A stretch of DNA of 64,000 nucleotides from Planctomycetaceae bacterium. GTDB lineage: Bacteria; Planctomycetota; Planctomycetia; Planctomycetales; Planctomycetaceae. Position numbers and translations under genes: made by a program. Below, in pieces: positions 36,823 to 44,995 of the stretch. The DNA is taken from assembly GCA_041398785.1 (NCBI GenBank), contig JAWKUA010000005.1:62001-126000 (forward strand). Reading direction: 5' to 3'. The stretch's first letter is position 1; each line of letters starts with the position of its first letter. The notes below the pieces were generated by a model. That model did no database searches. It saw only the letters and a program-made list of their open reading frames with translations, and had not been told where the DNA came from.

Positions 36823-37794
36823 ATGCTTGACCGCGTGTTTGTCTGTCGGCAGATCCCGGCTGCCGGACTGGACCGTGTGACTGCCGCGACCGACTGCGAA
36901 GTCTGGCGCGAGCAACTGCCGCCGCCGCGTGAAATCCTGCTGGAAAAATCCCGAGGCTGCGCCGGCGTGCTGGCTCTGCTGAGCGACCGCATCGACGCAG
37001 AATTCTTCGACCACGCCGGTCCGCAGCTAAAAGTCGTCAGCAATTTTGCGGTGGGCTACAACAACATCGACGTCGACGAAGCCACACGCCGAGGCGTTGC
37101 GATCGGCAATACACCGGGCGTTCTGACCGAAGCCACCGCCGACATCGCCGTCGCTCTGCTGCTGGCCGCCGCGCGGCGTGTTCGCGAAGGCATCGAAAAC
37201 GTCAGCCGACGCGAATGGCTGACCTGGGAACCCATGGGCTTCATCGGTCAGGATCTTGCCGGAAGAACGCTGGGAATCGCCGGCATGGGACGCATCGGTC
37301 TGGCCACCGCGAAACGGCTGCGATTCGGCTGGGACATGAACGTGATCTACACGTCGCGGTCTCCGAAACCCGACGCCGATCGGCAACTCCAGGCTCGGCG
37401 AGTTTCCTTCGACGAACTGCTGTCCGAAAGCGACTTCATTTCCATTCACACCGACCTGAATCCGGAAACGCAGCATCTGTTCAACGCCGCCGCTTTCAGC
37501 GCGATGAAGCCAGGTGCCGTGCTGGTCAACACGTCGCGCGGCGGAGTCGTCGATCAGACAGCTCTGCATCAGGCATTGACCACCGGACAGATCTTTGCGG
37601 CGGGACTTGATGTCACCGACCCGGAACCTCTGGCGGACAACAGCCCTCTTCGAGAACTTGCGAACTGTGTCATCGTTCCGCACATCGGCAGCGGAACCGT
37701 TTCCAGCCGAAACGCGATGGCGGAAATCGCCGCTGACAATCTGCTGGCCGGTCTGGCCGGCAAACCGCTGCGACACGCCGTCAACAGCGTCTGA
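36823..37794 (+). CDS. D-2-hydroxyacid dehydrogenase (glyoxylate/hydroxypyruvate reductase type)
   Basis: A 323-residue NAD(P)-dependent cytosolic dehydrogenase. The substrate-binding part includes SNFAVGYNNIDVDEATRRGV and NTPGVLTEATADIAVAL. The cofactor fold is marked by LGIAGMGRIGLATAKRL (GxGxxG). Catalytic residues are visible as Arg in VNTSRGGVVDQ, Glu in the DPEPLADNSPL region and His in VPHIGSGT. The sequence is nearest to the glyoxylate/hydroxypyruvate reductase or gluconate 2-dehydrogenase branch. Physiologically it could serve glycerate or sugar-acid metabolism. Close spacing to the GH57 gene suggests one transcript, though no metabolic link is obvious. Confidence 0.92.
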   Translation: MLDRVFVCRQIPAAGLDRVTAATDCEVWREQLPPPREILLEKSRGCAGVLALLSDRIDAEFFDHAGPQLKVVSNFAVGYNNIDVDEATRRGVAIGNTPGVLTEATADIAVALLLAAARRVREGIENVSRREWLTWEPMGFIGQDLAGRTLGIAGMGRIGLATAKRLRFGWDMNVIYTSRSPKPDADRQLQARRVSFDELLSESDFISIHTDLNPETQHLFNAAAFSAMKPGAVLVNTSRGGVVDQTALHQALTTGQIFAAGLDVTDPEPLADNSPLRELANCVIVPHIGSGTVSSRNAMAEIAADNLLAGLAGKPLRHAVNSV

Positions 37795-38104
37795 CAGTGC
37801 GACGCGCAGCGCTTCGCGGTTCAGGAAGCAGCGTCACAGGCACATCGCACTTGCTCCGGCCCCGCTGGAATGATTGCTTACCGCGGAAATGAGGGCGCTG
37901 ATCCAAATGCGTTTCAGGCCCGGCGGGCCGACATACCGTCAGCCGGCGGCGTGAGCCGCCGGTCTGGCAGCGAGTTCATGGCCGGAGCCCCGGTAGGGGC
38001 GTCACAACTGACGACTGGTCGTTTCCCGGGACCATGTCACCGCATCAACGTTGTCCGCGGCACACTCAGAGGGAATCGACCAGGCTGTCAGCGACACGCC
38101 GACG
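37795..38104. other. 310-bp convergent gap with repeat sequences
   Basis: No gene is supported between the dehydrogenase stop and the barrel-protein stop. The gap contains a copy of a 38-nt repeat (37903-37940) directly followed by a hairpin CCGGCGGC-GTGA-GCCGCCGG at 37943-37962. The hairpin lacks a T-run. It may still act as an RNA end structure between convergent genes. Confidence 0.5.
37903..37962 (+). repeat. Intergenic repeat plus GC-rich hairpin (copy 1)
   Basis: Bases 37903-37940 match the reverse complement of 58671-58708 at 35 of 38 positions, including 24 identical bases in a row at one end. A perfect 8-bp hairpin with a GTGA loop follows at 37943-37962. Both copies lie between genes, which is the pattern of a dispersed palindromic repeat family. 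Confidence 0.7.
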
Positions 38105-39097
38105 TCAGAAACTCAGACCGGCGCGAACCATGACCGTACCCGACGGTTTGAATTCTGCGGGGTCGTCGTCGAATGTCACGCTTCGGCCAAAGACGTAGCC
38201 GACTTCAAACAGTGAGCTGATGCCGTCTGTTCGTTTGCTTTCGAAACCGGCGATCACTCGGAAGTCTCGAAAATTGACGAAGTCGTCAGCGCCCGACGGC
38301 CGCTGCACGGCGAACCGACCACCGCCGAATTCTCCCGCCAGATACACCCAGTCTTCCACGGGAACGGTCGTGCCAAACCAGTGGATTCGTCGGGCGATGC
38401 GCGGTCGCGGCGCTGTGATTTCGATCCGCGTATCCGTGTTTGGCTTGTAGATCAGTCCTCCGGCCGGAACCACCGGCAGTCCGTTCTGATTCAAGGCAAT
38501 CGCGCCCAGCATCAGTTCCCAGCGGTCATTCAACTGCGTGGTGGCAAAGCCGTGACCTGTCAGGCGAAAGCCGGACGCCGAAGTTTCGAAATCGGAATAG
38601 ACGCCGCCCGTGACGCCCACGACCAGTTTCGTGCGATCACTCCAGTCATGCAGCCACGTCGCCGTCAGCGTCGCGGAATAGAGTTCCGACTTCAGCCCCA
38701 GAGCGGTGGGAGCATCCAGTGATCGCAGTCCGAAGGCAGGTGTCAGGACGAGAAACTTCAGGTTCTGAAACGGCATCGGAGCAATCACCGATACCTGAGT
38801 GGAAACGTCGGTGATTCCCAGGCCATCGCTTCCGCCGCCGGGAAGATAGGTCAGTTTCACACCGGCATCTCTGACCAGGCGGGGAACGCCGCCTTCGAAC
38901 AATTCCTCCGGTGCTTCGCCGGGAGCGGGTTCGTCCGGCGGTTCCAGTGTCAGCTCCGGTGTGGAAACTGTGTTTTCCTGATTCAGCGCGGGAGTGTGTG
39001 CATTCGCGTTCCTCAGCGGAGCCAGCACAAGGCAGCAACCGACCGCAAGCCACATGGCGAAACGCAAAGCCGCCTTGAAGCGCACCGGAGCCTTCAT
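38105..39097 (-). CDS. Outer-membrane beta-barrel-like protein (DUF6268-like)
   Basis: 330 residues from ATG 39095-39097. This start gives a clean signal peptide (RFAMWLAVGCCLVLAPLRNANAH). A Pro/Glu-rich stretch is followed by about 12 alternating amphipathic strands (KLTYLPGGGSDGLGITDVST, TLTATWLHDWSDRTKLVVGV, TRIEITAPRPRI) and a terminal aromatic residue (MVRAGLSF), as expected for an outer-membrane barrel. The pattern fits the DUF6268 barrel proteins common in planctomycetes. Transport or adhesion function is unknown. The gene converges on the dehydrogenase gene and appears monocistronic. Confidence 0.75.
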   Translation of the reverse strand: MKAPVRFKAALRFAMWLAVGCCLVLAPLRNANAHTPALNQENTVSTPELTLEPPDEPAPGEAPEELFEGGVPRLVRDAGVKLTYLPGGGSDGLGITDVSTQVSVIAPMPFQNLKFLVLTPAFGLRSLDAPTALGLKSELYSATLTATWLHDWSDRTKLVVGVTGGVYSDFETSASGFRLTGHGFATTQLNDRWELMLGAIALNQNGLPVVPAGGLIYKPNTDTRIEITAPRPRIARRIHWFGTTVPVEDWVYLAGEFGGGRFAVQRPSGADDFVNFRDFRVIAGFESKRTDGISSLFEVGYVFGRSVTFDDDPAEFKPSGTVMVRAGLSF

Positions 39098-39525
39098 GAA
39101 CGACTTCCCGACGAGCACCGATTGTCCCGCAGCCGGTTCAGCGGTGAGTGCGTTCCATGAACATCGATCCATGACCGGCAGTCCGTTGTTGAAACCTCAC
39201 GCAGGCGAGAACTCAGACATGACTGTGCACTGGGGAACAATTCCGCACAGAGGATTGATCGTTGTTCGAACGGCACGCGGAATTCGTGTGACGTGAACCA
39301 GTGACAGAGACTGCGAGACGCAGTTTTCTGATTCGCGTCGCAGACGGTGTGCCGGGACCGTTCCGGGGCTGCGACGTCGCGCCCGGCACGCCACTCCCGC
39401 GGCGCGGAAGTGTGATGAAAAACGGCGCACGGCGATAGACGGGTTCCGCGCGATTCGGCACGGTCAGCGTCGGCAGATTCTGCCGAAACGGGTCGACCAC
39501 GTCGTTACGGCCCGCGAACGAGGAA
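39098..39525. other. 428-bp gap, nothing recognised
   Basis: This lies between two minus-strand genes. Short frames on both strands have implausible composition (Arg/Pro/Ser-rich) and no start site worth defending. No strong hairpin or promoter pair was found. Confidence 0.35.
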
Positions 39526-39954
39526 CTACGTCAGCGCGGCGCCGAGCGAATCGAAGAGATCGACAGGATTCACGTCATACGACGGAACATCGCTCGCGGC
39601 GCTGTACAGCCACGCCACTCCCTGGTCGTATTGAAACGCGGGAAAGCACCGAATCTCCGTTTCCGGTTCATCGCGAAACAGCTCAGAAAACACGTCGATT
39701 CTGGCTTCGTCGCCAATGACGGCCACGCGAGCGACGCGGCTGACCTGTTCAAACGATGTCGCAATCGCGTCCCACACCAGGGCGACGTAGTCGGCTCCGG
39801 GCTTTGAGATCGTTTCCAGGACACAAATCTGCCCGTGCTGATCGATCAACGCCCGCAATTCATTCAGAACGGGCGGAAGATCCGTGTAGCTCCAGGCTCC
39901 GTCCGAATTGATTCGAACGATGTTTGTGTGGCGGACAGGTCTTATTGTAATCAT
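39526..39954 (-). CDS. SpoIIAA-like (STAS-fold) protein
   Basis: 142 residues from ATG 39952-39954; the frame extends far upstream but only this part looks like protein. The fold matches the SpoIIAA-like family: an opening strand (VNIVRINSDG-type text), then YTDLPPVLNELRALIDQHGQ, ICVLETISKPGADYVALVWD, RVARVAVIGDEARIDVFSEL and FPAFQYDQGVAWL, ending in a short helix. Members are small soluble proteins of about 120-140 residues, sometimes linked to lipid or nucleotide binding, without an established role. The upstream AGGG is a weak ribosome-binding site. It diverges from the beta-lactamase-like gene across a 480-bp gap. Confidence 0.7.
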   Translation of the reverse strand: MITIRPVRHTNIVRINSDGAWSYTDLPPVLNELRALIDQHGQICVLETISKPGADYVALVWDAIATSFEQVSRVARVAVIGDEARIDVFSELFRDEPETEIRCFPAFQYDQGVAWLYSAASDVPSYDVNPVDLFDSLGAALT

Positions 39955-40434
39955 TGCAATGGCCCTGATGGCTGCGTCGATTGCGGCGGGGCGCCGCGGT
40001 TCACTTCGGGAAGTTGCCCGTCGACTCGTGCAACTGCCCGTGCTGTCAGGCGATTGGAATTTTGTGAAGGATTCTGAATCTCCTGCAGCCTGCCTCTCCC
40101 TATTCGCCGGTGATCGCCATTTATCCGGCGGACTTGCAGACGAACACACGACAAACCGGGATTGTCTGATTATTGTCTGATATCGGGACGTTTCTTCTGT
40201 CGTCGAAGGGCAATTCCAATGGCTGGAAAAGTTTCCCGTTGCAGAGACCTTCACTGTGCAAATTCCCGGACGATCGGCAGGGACAAAACCCGCTGGGGGA
40301 CTTCCGGAAACCGGGAAAAAATCGTCCGGATCAGGGCAACAAACGGCCATACCGAGGGCTTTCCCGAAGACGTCCCCGGCGCCGCTTCTGTCGATCGGAG
40401 CGCCGTCGGCATTTCTTTCGGAGCCAGCAAACTC
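39955..40434. other. 480-bp divergent intergenic region
   Basis: This lies between the SpoIIAA-like gene and the beta-lactamase-like gene. An open frame continues upstream of the latter from 40162, but its residues look random and it lacks a good start, so I treat it as non-coding. Promoters for both genes should be here, but none is clear. Confidence 0.35.
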
Positions 40435-42066
40435 ATGAACCGGACAGCGCTGCTGATTCTGTGGATCCTGCTGTTCATCGGCGGTCAAAGCCTGAGGGCT
40501 GATGAGCCGCTGCCAGGGCTTGATGATTATGTGGTTTCGGTAATGCAGGAGCGGCAGGTGCCGGGAGTCGGCATCGCCATCGTGAAGGACGGCGGCGTGC
40601 TGCATTCGAAGGGGTACGGAACGACGCGAATCGACGGCGGTGAGCCTGTGACATCCGCGACACCGTTCCCAGTGGCGTCCATCACCAAAAATTTCACCGC
40701 CACGGCGCTCGCCATTCTTGTCGACGAAGAGAAGATTGCCTGGGACGACCCGGTTGTCAGCCATCTGCCGGAACTGAGGTTCTGCGACGACTATCGAACA
40801 CAGCACACGACGATTCGCGATCTGGTCTGCCACCGCACGGGTTTGCAGCGCGGAGATCTGTTGCCGTGCCGCAATGACGTTCCCGCTGCGGAGATCGTTC
40901 GCCGCATTCGCTACCTGCAGCCCGAAAGCGGATTTCGCGAAACAGTGACTTACAACAACCTGGCGTATTACGCGCTGGGGGAACTGATCGGCCGCGTTTC
41001 CGGAACGTCGTGGGAATTGTTCGTTTCAGAACGTGTGCTGAAGCCTCTGGACATGCAGCAGACGTCGACATCGCTGCAGGCGCCCGACGGCGAACCTGCC
41101 ACTTTCATCCACCAGTTCATCGATGGCGAAACGCGAGCCGTTCAACTTTCCAGCCCGCGAACCAAAATTCCGTCGCCGGCCGGGTCCATTCGTTCGACAG
41201 CCGACGACATGGCGAAGTGGATGCTGGCCGCAATGACGGCCGGTGACAATCAGGCCGCTTTGCTGACGGCTAAGACTCGCCGCTATATGCAGACGATTCA
41301 CGCCTCAATTCCGGTGACATGGAAGACAGACGGCAATCCGTTTGCGGCTGACTTCTACGGATTCGGACTCGGATGGGAGGTCATGAACTATCGCGGTCGG
41401 AAACTCTGCTTTCACAGCGGCTCAACAGGAACCGTCTGCGCCGTCATGCCGGACGAGGGAATCGGCGTGACGATTCTGACAACGAAGGAATGGTCGCAGC
41501 TTCCCGGCATGTTGATGTACGACGTGCTTGATGCGCTGCTCGACGGTCCGAATGCGACCTGGGATCAGGAACACTGGGCGTTCTGGAAGAAGGCCGAAAC
41601 CAACCCCGACACGACTCGTCAGCGGAATCTGAAGGAAGCCGAAGAAAGCCGCGATCCCAAACGAGAACCGGAACTGGTGCCTGCGAAGTTCGCAGGACAA
41701 TACGCCTGCGATTTGCTGGGGGATCTGCGGATCACGGAAGTGGATGGTCGTCTGCTGCTGACATTATGAAAAAACGACGCCTGGCAGCTGGATCACTGGA
41801 GCGGCAACACGTTCTACGTGCGTCACCCGGTCGAGAACTTCCCGCATGACGACTGGCTGGTGGAGTTCCACGTCGACGAAGGCTGGCCGGCGTCGGCGTC
41901 AATCAGGCGACTCGGATGGGACGAAGCGATACCGCTTTTCGAACGTGTGCATTCCGGCGCGGACGAGACCCGCGTTCAGGATGCGAGCTGTCCTAATCGC
42001 GGGAGTCCGGCGCCAAATGCCCCGGACATGCCGACAGCCGACGAACTCAGCGCTCCGCCTGAATGA
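40435..42066 (+). pseudogene. Exported beta-lactamase-like serine hydrolase with an in-frame TGA at 41767-41769
   Basis: From ATG 40435, a signal peptide (RTALLILWILLFIGGQSLRAD) leads to a class C beta-lactamase/esterase domain: ASITKNFTATAL (Ser-x-x-Lys), YNNLAYYALGEL (Tyr-x-Asn) and FHSGSTGTVCAV (His-x-Gly). The first stop (41767-41769) falls inside what looks like a C-terminal DUF3471-type beta domain, just after GRLLLTL. Translation continues in the same frame for 98 codons (KNDAWQLDHWSGNTFYVRHP) before the next stop at 42064-42066. The catalytic domain is complete, so the shorter 444-residue product may still be active. The cause could be a point mutation, read-through or a base error. 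Confidence 0.8.
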
Positions 42067-42218
42067 ACGCCGCGAGGGCTGTCATTCAGGAAGCGTCGAA
42101 TTCGTCGGCGAAAAAGCAGATCTCGGCTGCTGCGACTGACTGCTGTTTGCCGGACCGGATGACGTCGATCCTGCACAGCCGGCAGATACCGAGGAAGGAA
42201 AATCCGCTGCGAGGCGCG

Positions 42219-42446
42219 TCAGATGACGCCGCCATGCACGCGGTAAGGTGTCGCCAGGTCAGGCAGTTCCAAACCCCAGATTCGTTCCCACGTTTCGGGG
42301 ATGTGCCGCAGGCTTTCTGACGAATAGATCAACTGCCGTGCTCGCACGTCAGGATTTGGCGACCAGATGGGCAAGGCGCAACCGACGTTGGTTACCGTCG
42401 AGGCCAGCAACAGACCAGCAAGCAGACGTCTTCGCAGCTTCATCAT
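42219..42446 (-). CDS. Small planctomycete lipoprotein ending in HGGVI
   Basis: 75 residues from ATG 42444-42446 (a second ATG follows), with GGAAGGA upstream. A lipoprotein signal is clear (LLAGLLLASTVTNVGC). The short mature part includes SSESLRHIPETWERIWGLELP and ends TPYRVHGGVI. Very similar W-E-R-I-W ... HGG tails occur, from memory, in small exported proteins of many planctomycetes, whose function is unknown. Its size and complete signal make it a real gene despite the length. Confidence 0.7.
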   Translation of the reverse strand: MMKLRRRLLAGLLLASTVTNVGCALPIWSPNPDVRARQLIYSSESLRHIPETWERIWGLELPDLATPYRVHGGVI

Positions 42447-42721
42447 CGCGTCCTTCCCTGGACTTCGGCTCGGCAATCGTCGTCGCTGCCGATGTCGAAT
42501 CTTTCAGAACTCAAATCCACGTTGTGAGTCATCGCGGCAATGCGGCTTGCAACCGTTTTCGCCGGATTTGGCAGGCCACCGAGACTGGTGCCCGAAACTC
42601 GGAAGCACCAGTTGATTCAGTGTCTTGCCGACGCCCGGAAGTTCCAGGCGCCGTTTTCAAAACCCTGTCAGGCGACGACTCAACGGGAAATCATGATCTG
42701 AGGGGACACGCGGTCGGCTGT

Positions 42722-43204
42722 TCAACTGCCGTAACTTCCGACTCCCGTGTCACTTCCGCGCGGACGCGGCGGACTGGAGCCGGAGAACGCAACGGCTCCC
42801 GGTCCGTTGTGACTGGCAGCCGGAATCCCGCCGGATGCGGGAGGAGTGCTCGAGGTCAGGCGACTGGACCGCTCGCGAGCCTGCGTGGCCTCGGCAGCGG
42901 CTTTTTCCCGAGCGTTCTCGGCTTCTTCGAGCAGGCGGACTCGTTCTTCCATTTCCTTGCCCGGTTTGAATGTAACCACAAATTTGGCGGGGACTTCCAC
43001 CTGCCCGCCGGTTCGGGGATTGCGTGCCTTTCGAGCGGCTCGTTTCTTGACCTCGAAGACGCCAAAGTTCCGCAGCTCGATACGACGATCTTCGACCAGC
43101 GTTTCGACGATCGCATCGAACGTCTTCTGAACAATCTCTTTGGTCTTCAGTTGCGTCAGTCCAAGCTCTTCCGAAATCGCTTTGACAATCTCTTTCTTGG
43201 TCAC
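42722..43204 (-). CDS. hup: HU/IHF-family DNA-binding protein with a long C-terminal tail
   Basis: 160 residues. Residues 1-92 are a standard HU/IHF core: helical dimerisation part (MTKKEIVKAISEELGLTQLK), then IELRNFGVFEVKKRAARKARNPRTG with the arm that inserts into the minor groove (ARNPRTGGQVEVPAK) and FKPGKEMEERV. Residues 93-160 form an extra tail, first helical (EEAENAREKAAAEATQARER) and then Ser/Pro/Gly-rich, which is not in canonical HU (about 90 residues). The protein should bend and compact DNA, and the tail may alter oligomerisation or partner binding. A candidate promoter lies about 150 bp upstream. Confidence 0.9.
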   Translation of the reverse strand: MTKKEIVKAISEELGLTQLKTKEIVQKTFDAIVETLVEDRRIELRNFGVFEVKKRAARKARNPRTGGQVEVPAKFVVTFKPGKEMEERVRLLEEAENAREKAAAEATQARERSSRLTSSTPPASGGIPAASHNGPGAVAFSGSSPPRPRGSDTGVGSYGS

Positions 43205-43924
43205 GAAAACCGTCCCCCGAGAAAGGTGCTACCTGCTGTCCACGGCAAAGCTGGATGCGTCAGACATCTGCAACCCGTAAACCAGTTCAAATCAGCCCCG
43301 GACCGGACCGGCAGACGACGCAGCCGGAAACGGTCATGGTGACTCAACTGTATAATTGCAAAAGACTTACTGTCAAGACACTTCCCCGGCGGGGCAGCGC
43401 TGACAGGCGTACGGAGTCCCTGACTGGCGGTTTCCAGGCGGTTCCCGTCGGATCATGATTTCACGTTGAGTTGTCAAAGAACAGGTGCTGACGCGGCTTC
43501 AAACCGGTCAACATCAGACTTATCGACGCCTCACAACCCGAGTCTTAGAAAAAATCGGCACAATCGCGCCAGATTCCAGGGTCGCCGCAGACTGACTGCC
43601 GCGCTGTCAGGGCAAAATCCGGGCTCCCTCAGGACGTCAACTGGACATCAGGCCAGTTTGCCGCGACTCTGCCGATCAGGCGGTGTCTGCCGCGATCGGC
43701 ACCGGCAAAATTCGCTGAATTCGACAAACGTCCACACTGGCACAGGCGTAACCACGTTATGCCGTACCCTTCGTGGCCTGCGGCCCGCGGGTTTATTGCG
43801 TTCGCAGCAGCCCGTCGCCGCAAAAGTGGTGAAGCGGAATGCGGTCGCCGGGACAGGCAGCCTTTCGATCGTCACCGCTGAATGCAGTTTTCATCTCAGC
43901 CCCAATAGTCTTGAAGCCAACGAC
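43205..43924. other. 720-bp divergent region between HU and the ABC operon
   Basis: Apart from the HU promoter candidate no gene is supported. The frame of the first ABC gene is open upstream to 43466, but the residues there look random. The promoter of the six-gene ABC operon should be in this stretch, but I could not identify it. Confidence 0.4.
43349..43376 (-). promoter_or_regulatory. Candidate sigma-70-type promoter for the HU gene
   Basis: On the minus strand, TTGACA (43371-43376) and TATACA (43349-43354) are spaced 16 bases apart and point at the HU gene. This would give a 5' leader of about 140 nt. It is the best-looking promoter pair I found in the window, but chance occurrence cannot be excluded. 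Confidence 0.5.
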
Positions 43925-44875
43925 ATGCAGAGCCAGGAAAACGTCATTGAGATTCGAAATCTGACGAAGGTCTATCGCGATTTCTGGGGCCGAAAGAAGG
44001 TGGAGGCCGTCAAAAGCCTGAGCCTGGACGTCAAACGTGGTGAGGTCTTCGGATTGCTGGGACCCAACGGTTCCGGGAAGACCACCACGATCAAAATGCT
44101 GCTGGGACTGCTGTTTCCCACGTCCGGCGACATTCGCATTCTGGGCAAGAGTGCTTCCGACGTGGAAAAGAACGAACGGATCGGTTACCTGCCCGAAGAA
44201 TCCTATCTGTACCGCTTTCTGAACGCTGACGAAACGCTCGATTTCTACGGTCGGCTGTTCAAGATGTCCGGTGCCGAACGAGCGTCGCGGTCTGATGAGC
44301 TGATTAAGCTGGTCGGACTCGACAAGGCCCGCCGCCGTCAGTTGAAAGAGTATTCCAAGGGGATGACTCGCCGTATCGGCCTGGCTCAGGCACTCATCAA
44401 CAACCCGGAACTGGTTCTGCTGGACGAACCCACAAGCGGCCTGGACCCGATCGGCACACGAGAAATGAAGGACCTGATCCTGAAGCTGCGGGATCAGGGC
44501 AAGACTGTCGTCCTGTGCAGCCATCAACTGGCCGACGTCCAGGACGTCAGTGACCGCATCGCCATTCTGTTCCAGGGCGAACTCAAGGTACTCAGCGATG
44601 TGACCAGTCTGCTGGAACTGCGGGACGAAACCGAAATTCGCACCAGCAGTCTGAGCGACGAAGCGATCGCGGAAGTGCAGGCGGTGCTGGCAAAGCACAA
44701 CGCGTCCGAAGCTGCCATCCGCCGGCCGCGAGCGGACCTGGAGCAGCTCTTCCTGAGAACCGTTCGGGAAAGTGGCGAACGCCCCGGCCGCCGGTTTACT
44801 GCGGAGGAAATGAGCGCCTCTGGAGGTGCCCCGCAGGAAGAGGTCGCCGCCGGTTCGGACAGCAGGAAGTCCTGA
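43925..44875 (+). CDS. ABC transporter ATPase (ABC-2 exporter type), first of the operon
   Basis: A 316-residue ATP-binding subunit from ATG 43925. It shows Walker A GPNGSGKTTT near residue 47, a Q-loop equivalent in the GYLPEES region, the signature YSKGMTRRIGLAQAL, Walker B LVLLDEPTSGLDP and switch His in CSHQLADVQDV. The C-terminal 70 residues are a regulatory or dimerisation tail ending acidic and Ser-rich. The protein energises a membrane exporter, very likely the 825-residue permease that starts 120 bp later. The family is the one that pairs with ABC-2 permeases such as NatA or GldA. The operon contains a second, different ATPase at its end. Confidence 0.9.
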   Translation: MQSQENVIEIRNLTKVYRDFWGRKKVEAVKSLSLDVKRGEVFGLLGPNGSGKTTTIKMLLGLLFPTSGDIRILGKSASDVEKNERIGYLPEESYLYRFLNADETLDFYGRLFKMSGAERASRSDELIKLVGLDKARRRQLKEYSKGMTRRIGLAQALINNPELVLLDEPTSGLDPIGTREMKDLILKLRDQGKTVVLCSHQLADVQDVSDRIAILFQGELKVLSDVTSLLELRDETEIRTSSLSDEAIAEVQAVLAKHNASEAAIRRPRADLEQLFLRTVRESGERPGRRFTAEEMSASGGAPQEEVAAGSDSRKS

Positions 44876-44995
44876 AACACAAGCCGGCTTTCGCTGGCCG
44901 CCGCCCACGCGTTTTGCAAATGGCCGATTTGGCCGCGTGAAATGAAATCTTCCGGGATTGCTAACCACCCTCACGAACTCAAGTACTGACCAACC

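Noticed and set aside
37943..37962. GC-rich hairpin as an intrinsic terminator of the dehydrogenase gene
   Set aside because: It lies about 150 nt after the stop and lacks a T-run; it belongs better to the repeat family.
39955..40833. Long minus-strand frame extending the SpoIIAA-like gene to 40833
   Set aside because: Most of it lies opposite the beta-lactamase-like gene and the residues upstream of 39954 look random; only the last 142 codons resemble a protein.
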